Positions 17,052-24,104 of a stretch of DNA of 30,774 nucleotides are shown here, piece after piece. Position 1 is the stretch's first letter; each line of letters starts with the position of its first letter. The DNA comes from Lachnospiraceae bacterium UBA6403. GTDB lineage: Bacteria; Bacillota; Clostridia; Lachnospirales; Lachnospiraceae. The notes below the pieces were generated by a model that was not told where the DNA came from, ran no database searches, and saw only the letters and a list, made by a program, of their open reading frames with translations. The position numbers and the translations under genes are program-made. Location of the stretch: contig DJPV01000080.1 of assembly GCA_002437435.1 (NCBI GenBank), forward strand, positions 7,367 through 38,140, in the 5' to 3' direction.

Positions 17052-17276
17052 CTAAAGATTTTTGTTTCCATCTCTATCTTGAATATATGTCATGATATCA
17101 CCATAATCCACTCCTAACGCATCACACAGCTTATCAAGCACAGGCATTGCTACATATTCATTCTTAACAAGCTTAGTCATGGTATTGGGTGCAATATCAG
17201 CTTTCTTTCTTAGATCCGCACGGCTCATTTCCTTCTCTGCCAATCTTATCCATAATTTCTTATATGAAACCGCCAT
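17052..17276 (-). CDS. Xre-family helix-turn-helix regulator, first gene of the defence operon
   Basis: The 74-residue protein is a single Cro/CI-type DNA-binding domain: helix-turn-helix around residues 17-45 (M-S-R-A-D-L-R-K-K-A-D-I-A-P-N-T-M-T-K-L), followed by the L-D-K-L-C-D-A-L-G-V-D-Y-G-D-I end typical of the YozG-like group. The ATG at 17276 has GGAGG five bases upstream, so the longer frame from 17288 is not needed. It precedes the methyltransferase by 74 bases and is the first gene after a promoter at 17314-17342. A restriction-modification controller (C-protein-like) or repressor role is inferred from place and size; no C-box pair was found. Confidence 0.85.
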   Translation of the reverse strand: MAVSYKKLWIRLAEKEMSRADLRKKADIAPNTMTKLVKNEYVAMPVLDKLCDALGVDYGDIMTYIQDRDGNKNL

Positions 17277-17313
17277 ATTTACCTCCATATCTAATACAGC
17301 AAAATACGTTAAA

Positions 17314-17342
17314 ATTATACCATTTTTCTATCAAATCCGCAA
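17314..17342 (-). promoter_or_regulatory. Sigma-A-type promoter of the Xre/restriction/DruE operon
   Basis: Minus-strand TTGCGG (17342-17337), 17-base spacer, perfect TATAAT (17319-17314), about 40 bases upstream of the Xre start codon. It follows the CPBP-gene terminator, so it is well placed to drive the whole downstream block. Confidence 0.6.
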
Positions 17343-17373
17343 TTAATACTCCCAACATCTTGCGATACATACA

Positions 17374-17415
17374 AAATTAAAAACACCCCACAGCCACCGA
17401 AGCAGCCATGAGGTG
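17374..17415 (-). terminator. Rho-independent terminator after the CPBP protease gene
   Basis: On the minus strand, 17415-17384 forms a stem of about 12 pairs (CACCTC paired with GGGGTG at the base, several G-U pairs), followed by TTTTTAATTTT. It separates the junction genes from the defence operon and lies 22 bases after the CPBP stop. Confidence 0.75.
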
Positions 17416-17437
17416 CAGCCATTCAAAATCTATTCCC

Positions 17438-18268
17438 TTACATCATCAAAAGCATACTCGTAACCGCCATACAGACCGCCATAGTCATATAACCTTCCTT
17501 CGTCACAAGCTCATGTCTCTTATACCCACTTCCTGTAAGCTCCACCGGATATTTCCGAAAGAACAGGATACAGAGTGTAATGAATCCGGCAAGTCCCACC
17601 ACAAGAAGCAGAGCAACCACCCATCCAGGTATCAGGAATGTTCCCATATAAGCAACCATCACGTTGACAGCATTGAATACCAGGTGCATAGCCATGGAAT
17701 ATATCATATTGCCTGTTGCAATCCTTATAAGAGCAAATAAACAGCCGTAAAAAAAGCCATACAGGATCGAACCAAGTGAGAAGTGAAGCAGTGCAAAGAA
17801 CAGACTGCCGATCACGACCGCAGCTCTCGTATCGACCTTCATATAGACTCCGAGTATCAGACCACGGAATACATACTCTTCCACAACTGCTGGTACAATA
17901 GCGAACGCTATTATGGCAAGCCACACCGGATATTTCGCTATATCCTCTGAACTGTCTGCCCCTGCAGATGACAGTAGCGAAGCAAGTGCCGATAACATGA
18001 GTGCTATTGGAATACCGCATACGGATATTCCTATACTCTGTAAAAGTGTTCCTGCTTTCGGTTTCTCAAAAGGTATGGTAAATTCCGCTCGTCTCTTCCT
18101 TGCCATGAACACTGCAAAAAGCATTGTCATAAAATATATCGCCATCTGTGCGCCCAGTGTTCCGAGGAACATCACTGTCATGATTCCCACTACTTCAAAT
18201 ATGATACAGAACAGAAAACTGGTGTCCGCCATCCTGATCAACTTATACTCACTTGATTTCTTATCCAT
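17438..18268 (-). CDS. CPBP-family intramembrane glutamic protease
   Basis: Membrane protease or protease-like protein of the CAAX/CPBP (Abi) family. The 276-residue sequence has about eight hydrophobic segments and the family motifs: E130-E131-x3-R135 (V-V-E-E-Y-V-F-R-G), H162 in L-H-F-S-L-G, and H195-x3-N199 in M-H-L-V-F-N. The family includes Rce1, bacteriocin-immunity and abortive-infection proteins. The ATG abuts the stop of the nucleotidyltransferase-domain gene, so they are translationally coupled, and a terminator follows at once. G+C and codon use look like the core genome on the right rather than the A+T-rich island on the left. Substrate unknown; immunity or protein processing are options. 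Confidence 0.88.
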   Translation of the reverse strand: MDKKSSEYKLIRMADTSFLFCIIFEVVGIMTVMFLGTLGAQMAIYFMTMLFAVFMARKRRAEFTIPFEKPKAGTLLQSIGISVCGIPIALMLSALASLLSSAGADSSEDIAKYPVWLAIIAFAIVPAVVEEYVFRGLILGVYMKVDTRAAVVIGSLFFALLHFSLGSILYGFFYGCLFALIRIATGNMIYSMAMHLVFNAVNVMVAYMGTFLIPGWVVALLLVVGLAGFITLCILFFRKYPVELTGSGYKRHELVTKEGYMTMAVCMAVTSMLLMM

Positions 18269-18928
18269 CTATCCGTGTCCTTTCTCCCTTATTCGTCTCC
18301 TATCCTTTGTGATCGGATTGATGTCGATGTTTCTACCACCTATGGACAGTCCTTCTTCATTCAGGATATTGAATAGGGAATCTTCCCTCTCACTTCCGTA
18401 GTATTCTACGACCACATCTACGTCCGAATCCTCATGCTCAATTCCTCGGCACCTGCTTCCAACAAGAACCACATCCACCACCTGGGCATCTATATCAAAT
18501 GTCTGCAAAGCATCCTCCACATGACCTCGAACCATGGATTCGATACTCTCCGCATTCTGCCCGTCAAGCTCATGGAACAGATCTCTCGTCTTTGCCCGGA
18601 ACGCTTCCACGACATCCTGCTGTGACTTTGATACCTCATGCACTTTCTCCGGCTGTTTCTTCATTGCAACAGATACCATGGTTCTTATACCATGTTCCTC
18701 ATTTCTGTCCTTTATACTCTCACCAAATACCTTTGCATTAAAATCATCGCAGCAGTCATACCGGTGTATGGATGTTCCATGTTCCCGTATCTCAGAAACA
18801 AAAAGAGCAGTCGGGAATAGTTCTTCCTTTCTGCTCTTATCCATCAGTTCTTCTGTCCTCTCAGACATATGAACATCATACACTATAAATTCTCTGCTTC
18901 CGTCGTAGCACTCACCCATGTCATTCAT
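18269..18928 (-). CDS. Nucleotidyltransferase-domain protein, mobile-element type
   Basis: The C-terminal part holds a polymerase-beta-type nucleotidyltransferase motif: V-L-V-G-S-R at 154-159 and the D-S-D-V-D-V-V-V-E acidic motif with D169 and D171. The first 145 residues are charged helices (M-S-E-R-T-E-E-L-M-D-K-S-R-K) with no known domain. From memory, similar domains form the tails of long proteins carried by clostridial integrative elements, where I-N-P-I-T-K continues into a further helix. Here the protein ends soon after, in R-R-R-I-R-E-K-G-H-G, so the end may be truncated. The start ATG overlaps the stop of the preceding small gene. Function is open: substrate-modifying toxin-like enzyme or element remnant. 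Confidence 0.7.
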   Translation of the reverse strand: MNDMGECYDGSREFIVYDVHMSERTEELMDKSRKEELFPTALFVSEIREHGTSIHRYDCCDDFNAKVFGESIKDRNEEHGIRTMVSVAMKKQPEKVHEVSKSQQDVVEAFRAKTRDLFHELDGQNAESIESMVRGHVEDALQTFDIDAQVVDVVLVGSRCRGIEHEDSDVDVVVEYYGSEREDSLFNILNEEGLSIGGRNIDINPITKDRRRIREKGHG

Positions 18929-19239
18929 TCTTCTTTCTGGAGTTCATGAAAAGCTTGAATGCCAATATCATAATTTTTAGCTGACAGCTTCTCCCCTTGA
19001 TTGCTAATTCTTGTTTTAAAGGAGATCATATGAACCTTATTAATGTGGTCAAAAATAGAGATTTCAACCTGAGTGTCACCATCAAATATTGTATCACCTA
19101 TTTCTTCACCAACAATCACATAATCTCCGGCATTAATACTCTCTCTAAACCATTCTTTTGTTGAATAATTAAAAAAATAATGAATTGCAGTATATGAGCC
19201 AGTAATCAATACCAAAACTATTAAAACAGTCTTCTTAAT
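18925..19239 (-). CDS. Small membrane-anchored or exported protein with no standard start codon
   Basis: The open frame encodes about 100 residues: a hydrophobic N-terminus (K-K-T-V-L-I-V-L-V-L-I-T-G) that reads like a signal anchor, then a soluble part (W-F-R-E-S-I-N-A-G-D-Y-V-I-V-G). No ATG lies before the hydrophobic stretch, and an in-frame stop is at 19240-19242. The best placed start is ATT at 19239, three bases after AGAGG and overlapping the stop of the ParB relic. A TTG further in, at 19215, would remove half of the anchor. Its end overlaps the nucleotidyltransferase gene by four bases (ATGA). Either a rare ATT start is used or the start codon was lost when the junction formed. No family recognised. 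Confidence 0.5.
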   Translation of the reverse strand: MKKTVLIVLVLITGSYTAIHYFFNYSTKEWFRESINAGDYVIVGEEIGDTIFDGDTQVEISIFDHINKVHMISFKTRISNQGEKLSAKNYDIGIQAFHELQKEE

Positions 19240-19312
19240 TTACCTCTACCTTAAACGGATGATTCTTAAAATCATGCAACTGATTTATCTCCACATTCCG
19301 TATCGTCTCCAT
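19235..19312 (-). pseudogene. Relic of a ParB N-terminus
   Basis: From an ATG at 19312 (AAAGG upstream), 25 codons read M-E-T-I-R-N-V-E-I-N-Q-L then H-D-F-K-N-H-P-F-K-V and stop after E-V-N. The I-x2-L-H-x-F-x-x-H-P-F-K-V pattern is the start of the ParB/Spo0J nuclease-like domain as found in plasmid and integrative-element ParB proteins. A complete protein would continue for 250 or more residues. The fragment shows that a partition-type gene of a mobile element was truncated here. Confidence 0.65.
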
Positions 19313-19380
19313 AAAATCGCCTTTCTCGAATACATTGAATTAATCTCCGTTGAAATCCATCTGATAAGATAAATTTCAAA

Positions 19381-19428
19381 TACAAAAAAAGACCGCTCAC
19401 TTTCAATTTTCTTGAAAATGAACAGTCT
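19381..19428 (-). terminator. Strong rho-independent terminator downstream of rlmD
   Basis: On the minus strand 19428-19390 forms a 15-pair stem without mismatch (G-U pairs allowed; base AGAC/GTCT), a 9-base loop, then TTTTTTTG. It ends the rlmD transcript before the mobile-element remnants. Confidence 0.82.
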
Positions 19429-19604
19429 CTCACGCTACTCTTATTAAGTTGAATGATGATGCTATTTCCGTTTGGATGTGTTTCCACACACGCTATCCAA
19501 TACAACCGACACATTTACCCCGTCGGAAATTGCCTTTTTGTACGTTTTTCGGTCACTCTGGTCAAACCTGAAAAACCTCTCAAAGTGCCTAAAATCAAGG
19601 ATTT
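19429..19604. other. Gene-free stretch between rlmD and its terminator
   Basis: Between the rlmD stop and the terminator hairpin I see no credible gene; short open frames here cross the terminator or read antisense to rlmD. A small hairpin (TGTGTGGAAACACA region near 19475-19490) is the only structure noted. The place, immediately 3' of rlmD, is where integrative elements are known to insert in other Bacillota. Confidence 0.45.
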
Positions 19605-20984
19605 TTACATATCGGTCCGATGTAGTGCAACTATTGATTCCACATGCCCGGTATTCACAAACTGATCCACCGCACATGCCTTTTTCACATAATATCCATG
19701 CTCCTGCAAGGTCACAAGATCTCTTGCGAGAGAGGTTGGTTTGCAGCTGATATAGACGATCTCATCTACACCGTAGTTGATGATCTTAAGGAGCGCCTTT
19801 GGATTGATGCCATCTCTCGGTGGATCGAGGATGATAAGATCCGGTTTTTCCTTGATGGTGTCGATGACCTTTAAGACATCGCCTGCGATGAATTCGCAGT
19901 TATCAAGTCCGTTGCTCTTTGCATTTTCTCTTGCGGCTTCAACTGCTTCTTCCACGATCTCTACGCCGATAACCTTGGAGGCAACCGGTGATAACATCTG
20001 TGCGATCGTTCCGGTTCCGCTGTACAGGTCGAAGATCAGTTTGTCCCTGGTATCTCCGGCATATTCACGGGCTTTGCTGTACAGTCGTTCCGCGCTCTTT
20101 GTATTTGTCTGGAAGAATGAGAATGGTGAGATCCGGAAATGCAGTCCCAGTACTTCTTCCTCGATATAATCTCTTCCGTATAACAGCGTTACCTTCTCTG
20201 GTACTACAGCATCCGCCAGAGAATCATTTGCCGTATGCAGAATACCAATGATCATTCCGTCAAGCGGAAGTGCCAGAAGCCCCTCTACATATGCCTTCAG
20301 ATCCAGATTCTCCAGCCCATCCGTGCTGGTTACAAGATTTACCAGAAGTCCGCCGTTTGTCTTGGACTGGCGAAGCACCAGATGACGAAGCAGTCCTACA
20401 TGCTGCATTTTCTTATGATAGGACAATCCATGCTTCCTTGCAAATTCCATCGTATAGGAAACGATCCTGTTATAATCTTCACTTACGATCACACAGTTGC
20501 AGACAGGAACGATGTCATACATGCTGTTCTTCTTATGAAGCCCCAGCACCAGTGGGCCATCCTTATATTCGTCGCCAAATGAATACTCCATCTTATTCCG
20601 GTAAGCAGTTGTAACAGGCGAGCCGATGATGCCCTCCCATTCATATGGATGTGCCTCCGAATCGATCACGCCGTCTAACAGCTTCTTCACCTGTCCTGCC
20701 TTTAACTCCAACTGATGCTCATAGCTCATGGTCTGGTATGCACAGCCGCCGCAAATGCCAAACTGTGGACATGGTGGTACTGCATCTTCGATCTCGGAGC
20801 GTTCCAACACATCTAACAGACGTGCCTCTGCCTTATCCTTCCGTACCTTGGATACCATGCAGGACACCTTTTGTCCGGGCAGTGCTCCCTTCATGATCAC
20901 CTTTTTGCCATCCAGTTCAAAGCTTCCCTTATTTGGGAAATCATAGTCTTTTATAACACCTTCTATAATCTCTCGTTTCTTCAC
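19605..20984 (-). CDS. rlmD: 23S rRNA (uracil-C5)-methyltransferase RlmD/RlmCD
   Basis: Methylates uridine C5 in 23S rRNA (U1939, and in RlmCD-type enzymes also U747) using SAM. An N-terminal TRAM domain (about residues 1-60) binds RNA. C72-x5-C78-x2-C81 plus a later Cys form an iron-sulfur site. D-L-Y-S-G-T-G-T is the SAM-binding loop, and Y-I-S-C-K-P-T holds the catalytic Cys (about 414). The GTG at 20984 is taken as start because AAAGAGG lies 6 bases upstream; a TTG at 21011 would add nine residues with no such site. It is the last gene of an apparent rdgB - phosphoesterase - rlmD operon. Its 3' end borders the mobile-element remnants. Confidence 0.92.
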   Translation of the reverse strand: MKKREIIEGVIKDYDFPNKGSFELDGKKVIMKGALPGQKVSCMVSKVRKDKAEARLLDVLERSEIEDAVPPCPQFGICGGCAYQTMSYEHQLELKAGQVKKLLDGVIDSEAHPYEWEGIIGSPVTTAYRNKMEYSFGDEYKDGPLVLGLHKKNSMYDIVPVCNCVIVSEDYNRIVSYTMEFARKHGLSYHKKMQHVGLLRHLVLRQSKTNGGLLVNLVTSTDGLENLDLKAYVEGLLALPLDGMIIGILHTANDSLADAVVPEKVTLLYGRDYIEEEVLGLHFRISPFSFFQTNTKSAERLYSKAREYAGDTRDKLIFDLYSGTGTIAQMLSPVASKVIGVEIVEEAVEAARENAKSNGLDNCEFIAGDVLKVIDTIKEKPDLIILDPPRDGINPKALLKIINYGVDEIVYISCKPTSLARDLVTLQEHGYYVKKACAVDQFVNTGHVESIVALHRTDM

Positions 20985-21017
20985 CGCAGACCTCTTTCTT
21001 GTCTCTAACAATAATCT

Positions 21018-21551
21018 CTACTTCTCCCGGTCGCCCCACATATCTTCAAATATGCTGCGAGTCCGGCGTTTCGGTTTCAGCTCATTTTCCGCAAAAAATG
21101 GTGTTCCATGCTGGTCAAATTCCAGCAGCATGTATTTGCCATTCATGCCATCACGCGGATATGCCAGACTGCCCGGATTTACGATATAAGCTCCGCCATA
21201 TCGTTCCAGATTCTGGACATGCGTGTGTCCATACATCACAATATCGTAACCATCATATTTGACCAGCTCCTGTAAGTAGTCCGTTCCATAATGTACATTA
21301 TATCTGTGTCCATGTGTGATGAACACCTTATATCGGCCGATCATGAATTCTTCCTGCATCGGAAGATCAGAAGTCCAATCGTTATTCCCGGCAACCATAT
21401 GGATCGGGCAGGTTACATTGTCATAAATATATTCTTCATCTCCACAGACATCCCCCAGATGGATAAACATATCGATGTCACCCACCGTATCTAAGACATC
21501 CCGGATCGTATTGGTTCTTCCATGTGTATCACTAATTATCAGTATTCTCAT
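21018..21551 (-). CDS. YfcE/MJ0936-type metallophosphoesterase
   Basis: Small calcineurin-like phosphodiesterase of 177 residues. Metal-binding motifs are in order: I-S-D-T-H-G (about 7-12), H-L-G-D (about 31-34), A-G-N-N-D (about 54-58), T-H-G-H (about 79-82) and Y-G-H-T-H (about 107-111). Members are dimetal phosphodiesterases of unclear natural substrate. The ATG has AAAGGAAG upstream and overlaps the rdgB end by 20 bases; in Bacillota this neighbour pair is common. The short C-terminal tail (P-K-R-R-T-R-S) is basic. Confidence 0.92.
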   Translation of the reverse strand: MRILIISDTHGRTNTIRDVLDTVGDIDMFIHLGDVCGDEEYIYDNVTCPIHMVAGNNDWTSDLPMQEEFMIGRYKVFITHGHRYNVHYGTDYLQELVKYDGYDIVMYGHTHVQNLERYGGAYIVNPGSLAYPRDGMNGKYMLLEFDQHGTPFFAENELKPKRRTRSIFEDMWGDREK

Positions 21552-22131
21552 TTATAACTTCCTTTATCAAACGAAGTGCGTTTCCTCTGTGGCTGATCTT
21601 ATTCTTTTCTTCCGGTGACAGCTCTGCTGTGGACTTGCCATACTCCGGCAGGAAGAAGATCGGATCATAGCCAAATCCATTCTCACCGCGTTCTTCATAC
21701 CCAATGATTCCTTCAATCGTGCCACGTCTGGTAATGGTCTTTCCATCCGGGAATGCAGCCGCGATCGCACATACGAATCTTGCAGTTCTCTTCTCATCCG
21801 GCACTCCGGCAAGCTTGTCAATGATCGCTTTATTCTTGATCCGGTATGAGGTGTCTTCGCCCATAAATCTTGCAGAGTAGATTCCCGGTGCTTTATCGAG
21901 ATAGTCTACCTCCAGACCGGAATCATCTGCAAGCACCAGACAGTTTGTCATCTTACGGATCGCCTCTGCCTTGATGATGGCATTTTCTTCAAATGTCTTT
22001 CCATCTTCTACGATGTCAGCCTTGATTCCGGCTTCCTTCGTAGACAGGATCTCATATCCACAATCCGCAAGGATCATGCGGATCTCTTTCATCTTATTCT
22101 CATTACCCGTAGCAAAAATCAATTTCTTCAT
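21532..22131 (-). CDS. rdgB: XTP/dITP diphosphatase (RdgB/Ham1)
   Basis: House-cleaning enzyme that hydrolyses dITP, XTP and ITP to the monophosphate and PPi, keeping deaminated purines out of DNA. Conserved stretches are A-T-G-N-E-N-K at the start, L-A-D-D-S-G-L-E-V, P-G-I-Y-S-A-R-F, G-F-G-Y-D-P-I-F and S-H-R-G-N-A-L near the end. The length of 199 residues is normal for the family. The ATG at 22131 has GGAG 8 bases upstream; an open frame extends to 22188 but gives an unrelated extension. It heads the rdgB - yfcE-like - rlmD group. Confidence 0.95.
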   Translation of the reverse strand: MKKLIFATGNENKMKEIRMILADCGYEILSTKEAGIKADIVEDGKTFEENAIIKAEAIRKMTNCLVLADDSGLEVDYLDKAPGIYSARFMGEDTSYRIKNKAIIDKLAGVPDEKRTARFVCAIAAAFPDGKTITRRGTIEGIIGYEERGENGFGYDPIFFLPEYGKSTAELSPEEKNKISHRGNALRLIKEVINENTDN

Positions 22132-22200
22132 CTTGTCTTCTCCTTTTCTTTCTGTACTCCACCTGCCATATCGAATGTGGCATAGCAAAGATACATATTA

Positions 22201-22357
22201 TTCCGCAAGACGCTTTCGCTCTATCCTCATGTAGCGGTACTAAGTTCGCTGCATATAACAGCTCACTAAGGACCGACATGAGTAACTGAGACCTTAGCGA
22301 GGTTTGACCGAAGTTAGTTCGAAGTTACACAGCGTGGACAGGCTTGCTGCATAACAG
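22201..22357 (-). other. Structured intergenic element, possible repeat or RNA
   Basis: Gene-free DNA between the protease and rdgB, with much internal symmetry. CTAAGG at 22266-22271 pairs with CCTTAG at 22292-22297, and the stem goes on after one mismatch (22262-22264 with 22299-22301). CTCATGT near 22226-22232 can pair with ACATGAG at 22276-22282. Near-copies of GCTGCATATAACAG (22248-22261) and GCTGCATAACAG (22346-22357) are direct repeats. GAAGTTA also recurs around 22310-22326. No open frame fits. It could be a dispersed structured repeat or a leader RNA of rdgB. Strand assigned from its neighbours. Confidence 0.45.
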
Positions 22358-22396
22358 TATCATTTGCCATGCCGCGCCCGATATAGCAGCACTTCC

Positions 22397-24097
22397 TTAA
22401 TCCCCCACATCCGTGAAGGCTTTGAGGCAGACATTACAGTCATTCTCCTGCTCTGCACTCGACCACTTCGTGCCATACAGGCTGATATAGCCCTCGCCAT
22501 CCGTGATATCGAAGTTCGCTGTTTTCTCATCATTATTATATTCAATCGCGATCGGCATCGTGGAATCCTGTGTATTCACATGCACAACTACCGCAAATTT
22601 CCGGTCATCAGGAAGCGGTACTGCCTCATTCAGATTGATCGTATAATAACCTTCATACTGCATCTCACCGGATGCCACCTTCGTCCGCTTCTGCAGGTCA
22701 GATACATCGGTAAAATCCGTCACAACATACACATCGTATGTCGTTTTCGGACCTGTCGCATAGAAAGAAACTGCCTTTAATGTCTCGTTCTTTCCAGCCA
22801 TATAGACATTTGCAAAATAAGCCTCCGGCCTGTCGTCAAATCCCATCGTTCCAACCTCGCCCATCAGATCTGACTGATAGATCTTGTCGTAGTTGTCACT
22901 ATTTCCAAGCTTCGTATATACTACGCTGTTCATGCCGATATTGGTATCATAATAAGAGATATAAAAGAAGCCCTCGTCACCAAAATCCTGCCCCCAGCTA
23001 TTCTTGCAGATAAATGCGCCGTCTCCCGCCGGTTCTGTATTAAAATATTCCTTCGGATAGTTGTCGTCCCAGCCAACGATCACCACATCATGATTCGGCG
23101 TCTGGTCTCCATTATAATAATAGGAACTGCGGTTTCTGTTATAATAATAAGAACTGCTCGCCGCATTCTTCATATCACAGTAAATAACCGTTTCCACTCC
23201 ACCATATTTGTATACGGATGATTTGATTGCCTCATAATTCTTGTCTTTTAATATAATAGCTTCTTCCAGATGCTTCACCGCTGTAAGACCATCCACTGTT
23301 CGGTTGTCTCCATACGGATCATCTTCCTCAAGCACCGGTCCCTGCCATGCCGCAAGATAAGCAATGCTCATATAATATTCGCCACCGTCAAACGGGCTGA
23401 CATTAAAGCTGTTATTCAGTGCCATATGGTCAACAGAAAACACAAGATTTTCAGCCGGACGGATCGTACTTTCCAGTGCCGCCAGTGATGCAAATGCCCA
23501 GCAGGTTCCATAGATTCCCTGATCTCTGACCGGAGACACACGATCATGTTCTCTCATATCATACGCTGCCGGAAGCTTCTCTTCCTCGGCAATCTTTTTC
23601 AACACCACGGCATTTGTCTCGAGATTGATGTTACAGCTGTAATTCAGCGCCTCACAGATCTCATTTACAGGTACATAGATGATATCATCCTTTTTCTCCG
23701 GCTTGTCGATTGCCTGTATTGTGTTTCCATTGATATTTACCACATCGGAATCACCATAGACCTTGACCAGACTGTCTCCCTTGGCAAATGTGATCGTCCC
23801 ATTTTCATATGCGTTCACCAGACAATCCAGTTTATCGGTAAATGTCGCGATCGGAATCATCAACTGCAAATGGTCACTGAAATACGGCTGATATTCCGCT
23901 TCCGTGATCCTGCTGTCATTTATATATAACGTAATGCCCTTTTCATTTGCATTCGTTACGATCTCTTTCAACATAGATTCTGCGGCAGCACCCGCTTCAT
24001 CCGTCTTCTCGATACTCACATCAGGATGTCTCAGAAAACCCAGATACAGAAATGCACCGAAAATAACAACTGCTGCCACGATCAAATACTTTTTCAA
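22397..24097 (-). CDS. Membrane-anchored papain-like (C1) cysteine protease
   Basis: The 566-residue surface protease has an N-terminal membrane segment (residues about 4-21). A domain at roughly 54-168 resembles copper-amine-oxidase N-terminal-like repeats (I-Y-V-P-V-N-E-I-C). The C1A peptidase domain follows, with catalytic C199 in G-T-C-W-A-F, H336 in N-H-D-V-V-I-V-G-W and N366 in K-N-S-W-G. The C-terminal 170 residues are beta-rich and like the lectin-like domain that follows C1 domains in clostridial proteins. A Tyr/Asn-rich stretch (S-S-Y-Y-Y-N-R-N-R-S-S-Y-Y-Y) lies just before the catalytic His. It starts 7 bases after the methyltransferase gene. Acts outside the cell; substrate unknown. 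Confidence 0.9.
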   Translation of the reverse strand: MKKYLIVAAVVIFGAFLYLGFLRHPDVSIEKTDEAGAAAESMLKEIVTNANEKGITLYINDSRITEAEYQPYFSDHLQLMIPIATFTDKLDCLVNAYENGTITFAKGDSLVKVYGDSDVVNINGNTIQAIDKPEKKDDIIYVPVNEICEALNYSCNINLETNAVVLKKIAEEEKLPAAYDMREHDRVSPVRDQGIYGTCWAFASLAALESTIRPAENLVFSVDHMALNNSFNVSPFDGGEYYMSIAYLAAWQGPVLEEDDPYGDNRTVDGLTAVKHLEEAIILKDKNYEAIKSSVYKYGGVETVIYCDMKNAASSSYYYNRNRSSYYYNGDQTPNHDVVIVGWDDNYPKEYFNTEPAGDGAFICKNSWGQDFGDEGFFYISYYDTNIGMNSVVYTKLGNSDNYDKIYQSDLMGEVGTMGFDDRPEAYFANVYMAGKNETLKAVSFYATGPKTTYDVYVVTDFTDVSDLQKRTKVASGEMQYEGYYTINLNEAVPLPDDRKFAVVVHVNTQDSTMPIAIEYNNDEKTANFDITDGEGYISLYGTKWSSAEQENDCNVCLKAFTDVGD

Positions 24098-24104
24098 CTC
24101 TGTC

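Noticed and set aside
17520..18020. 166-codon minus-strand frame inside the CPBP gene
   Set aside because: Alternate frame of an obvious membrane protease with clear motifs; Cys/Arg-rich composition typical of a shadow.
19272..19677. Two open frames on the minus strand downstream of rlmD (71 and 80 codons)
   Set aside because: They overlap the rlmD end or cross the strong terminator hairpin, have no ribosome binding site and show no protein-like composition.
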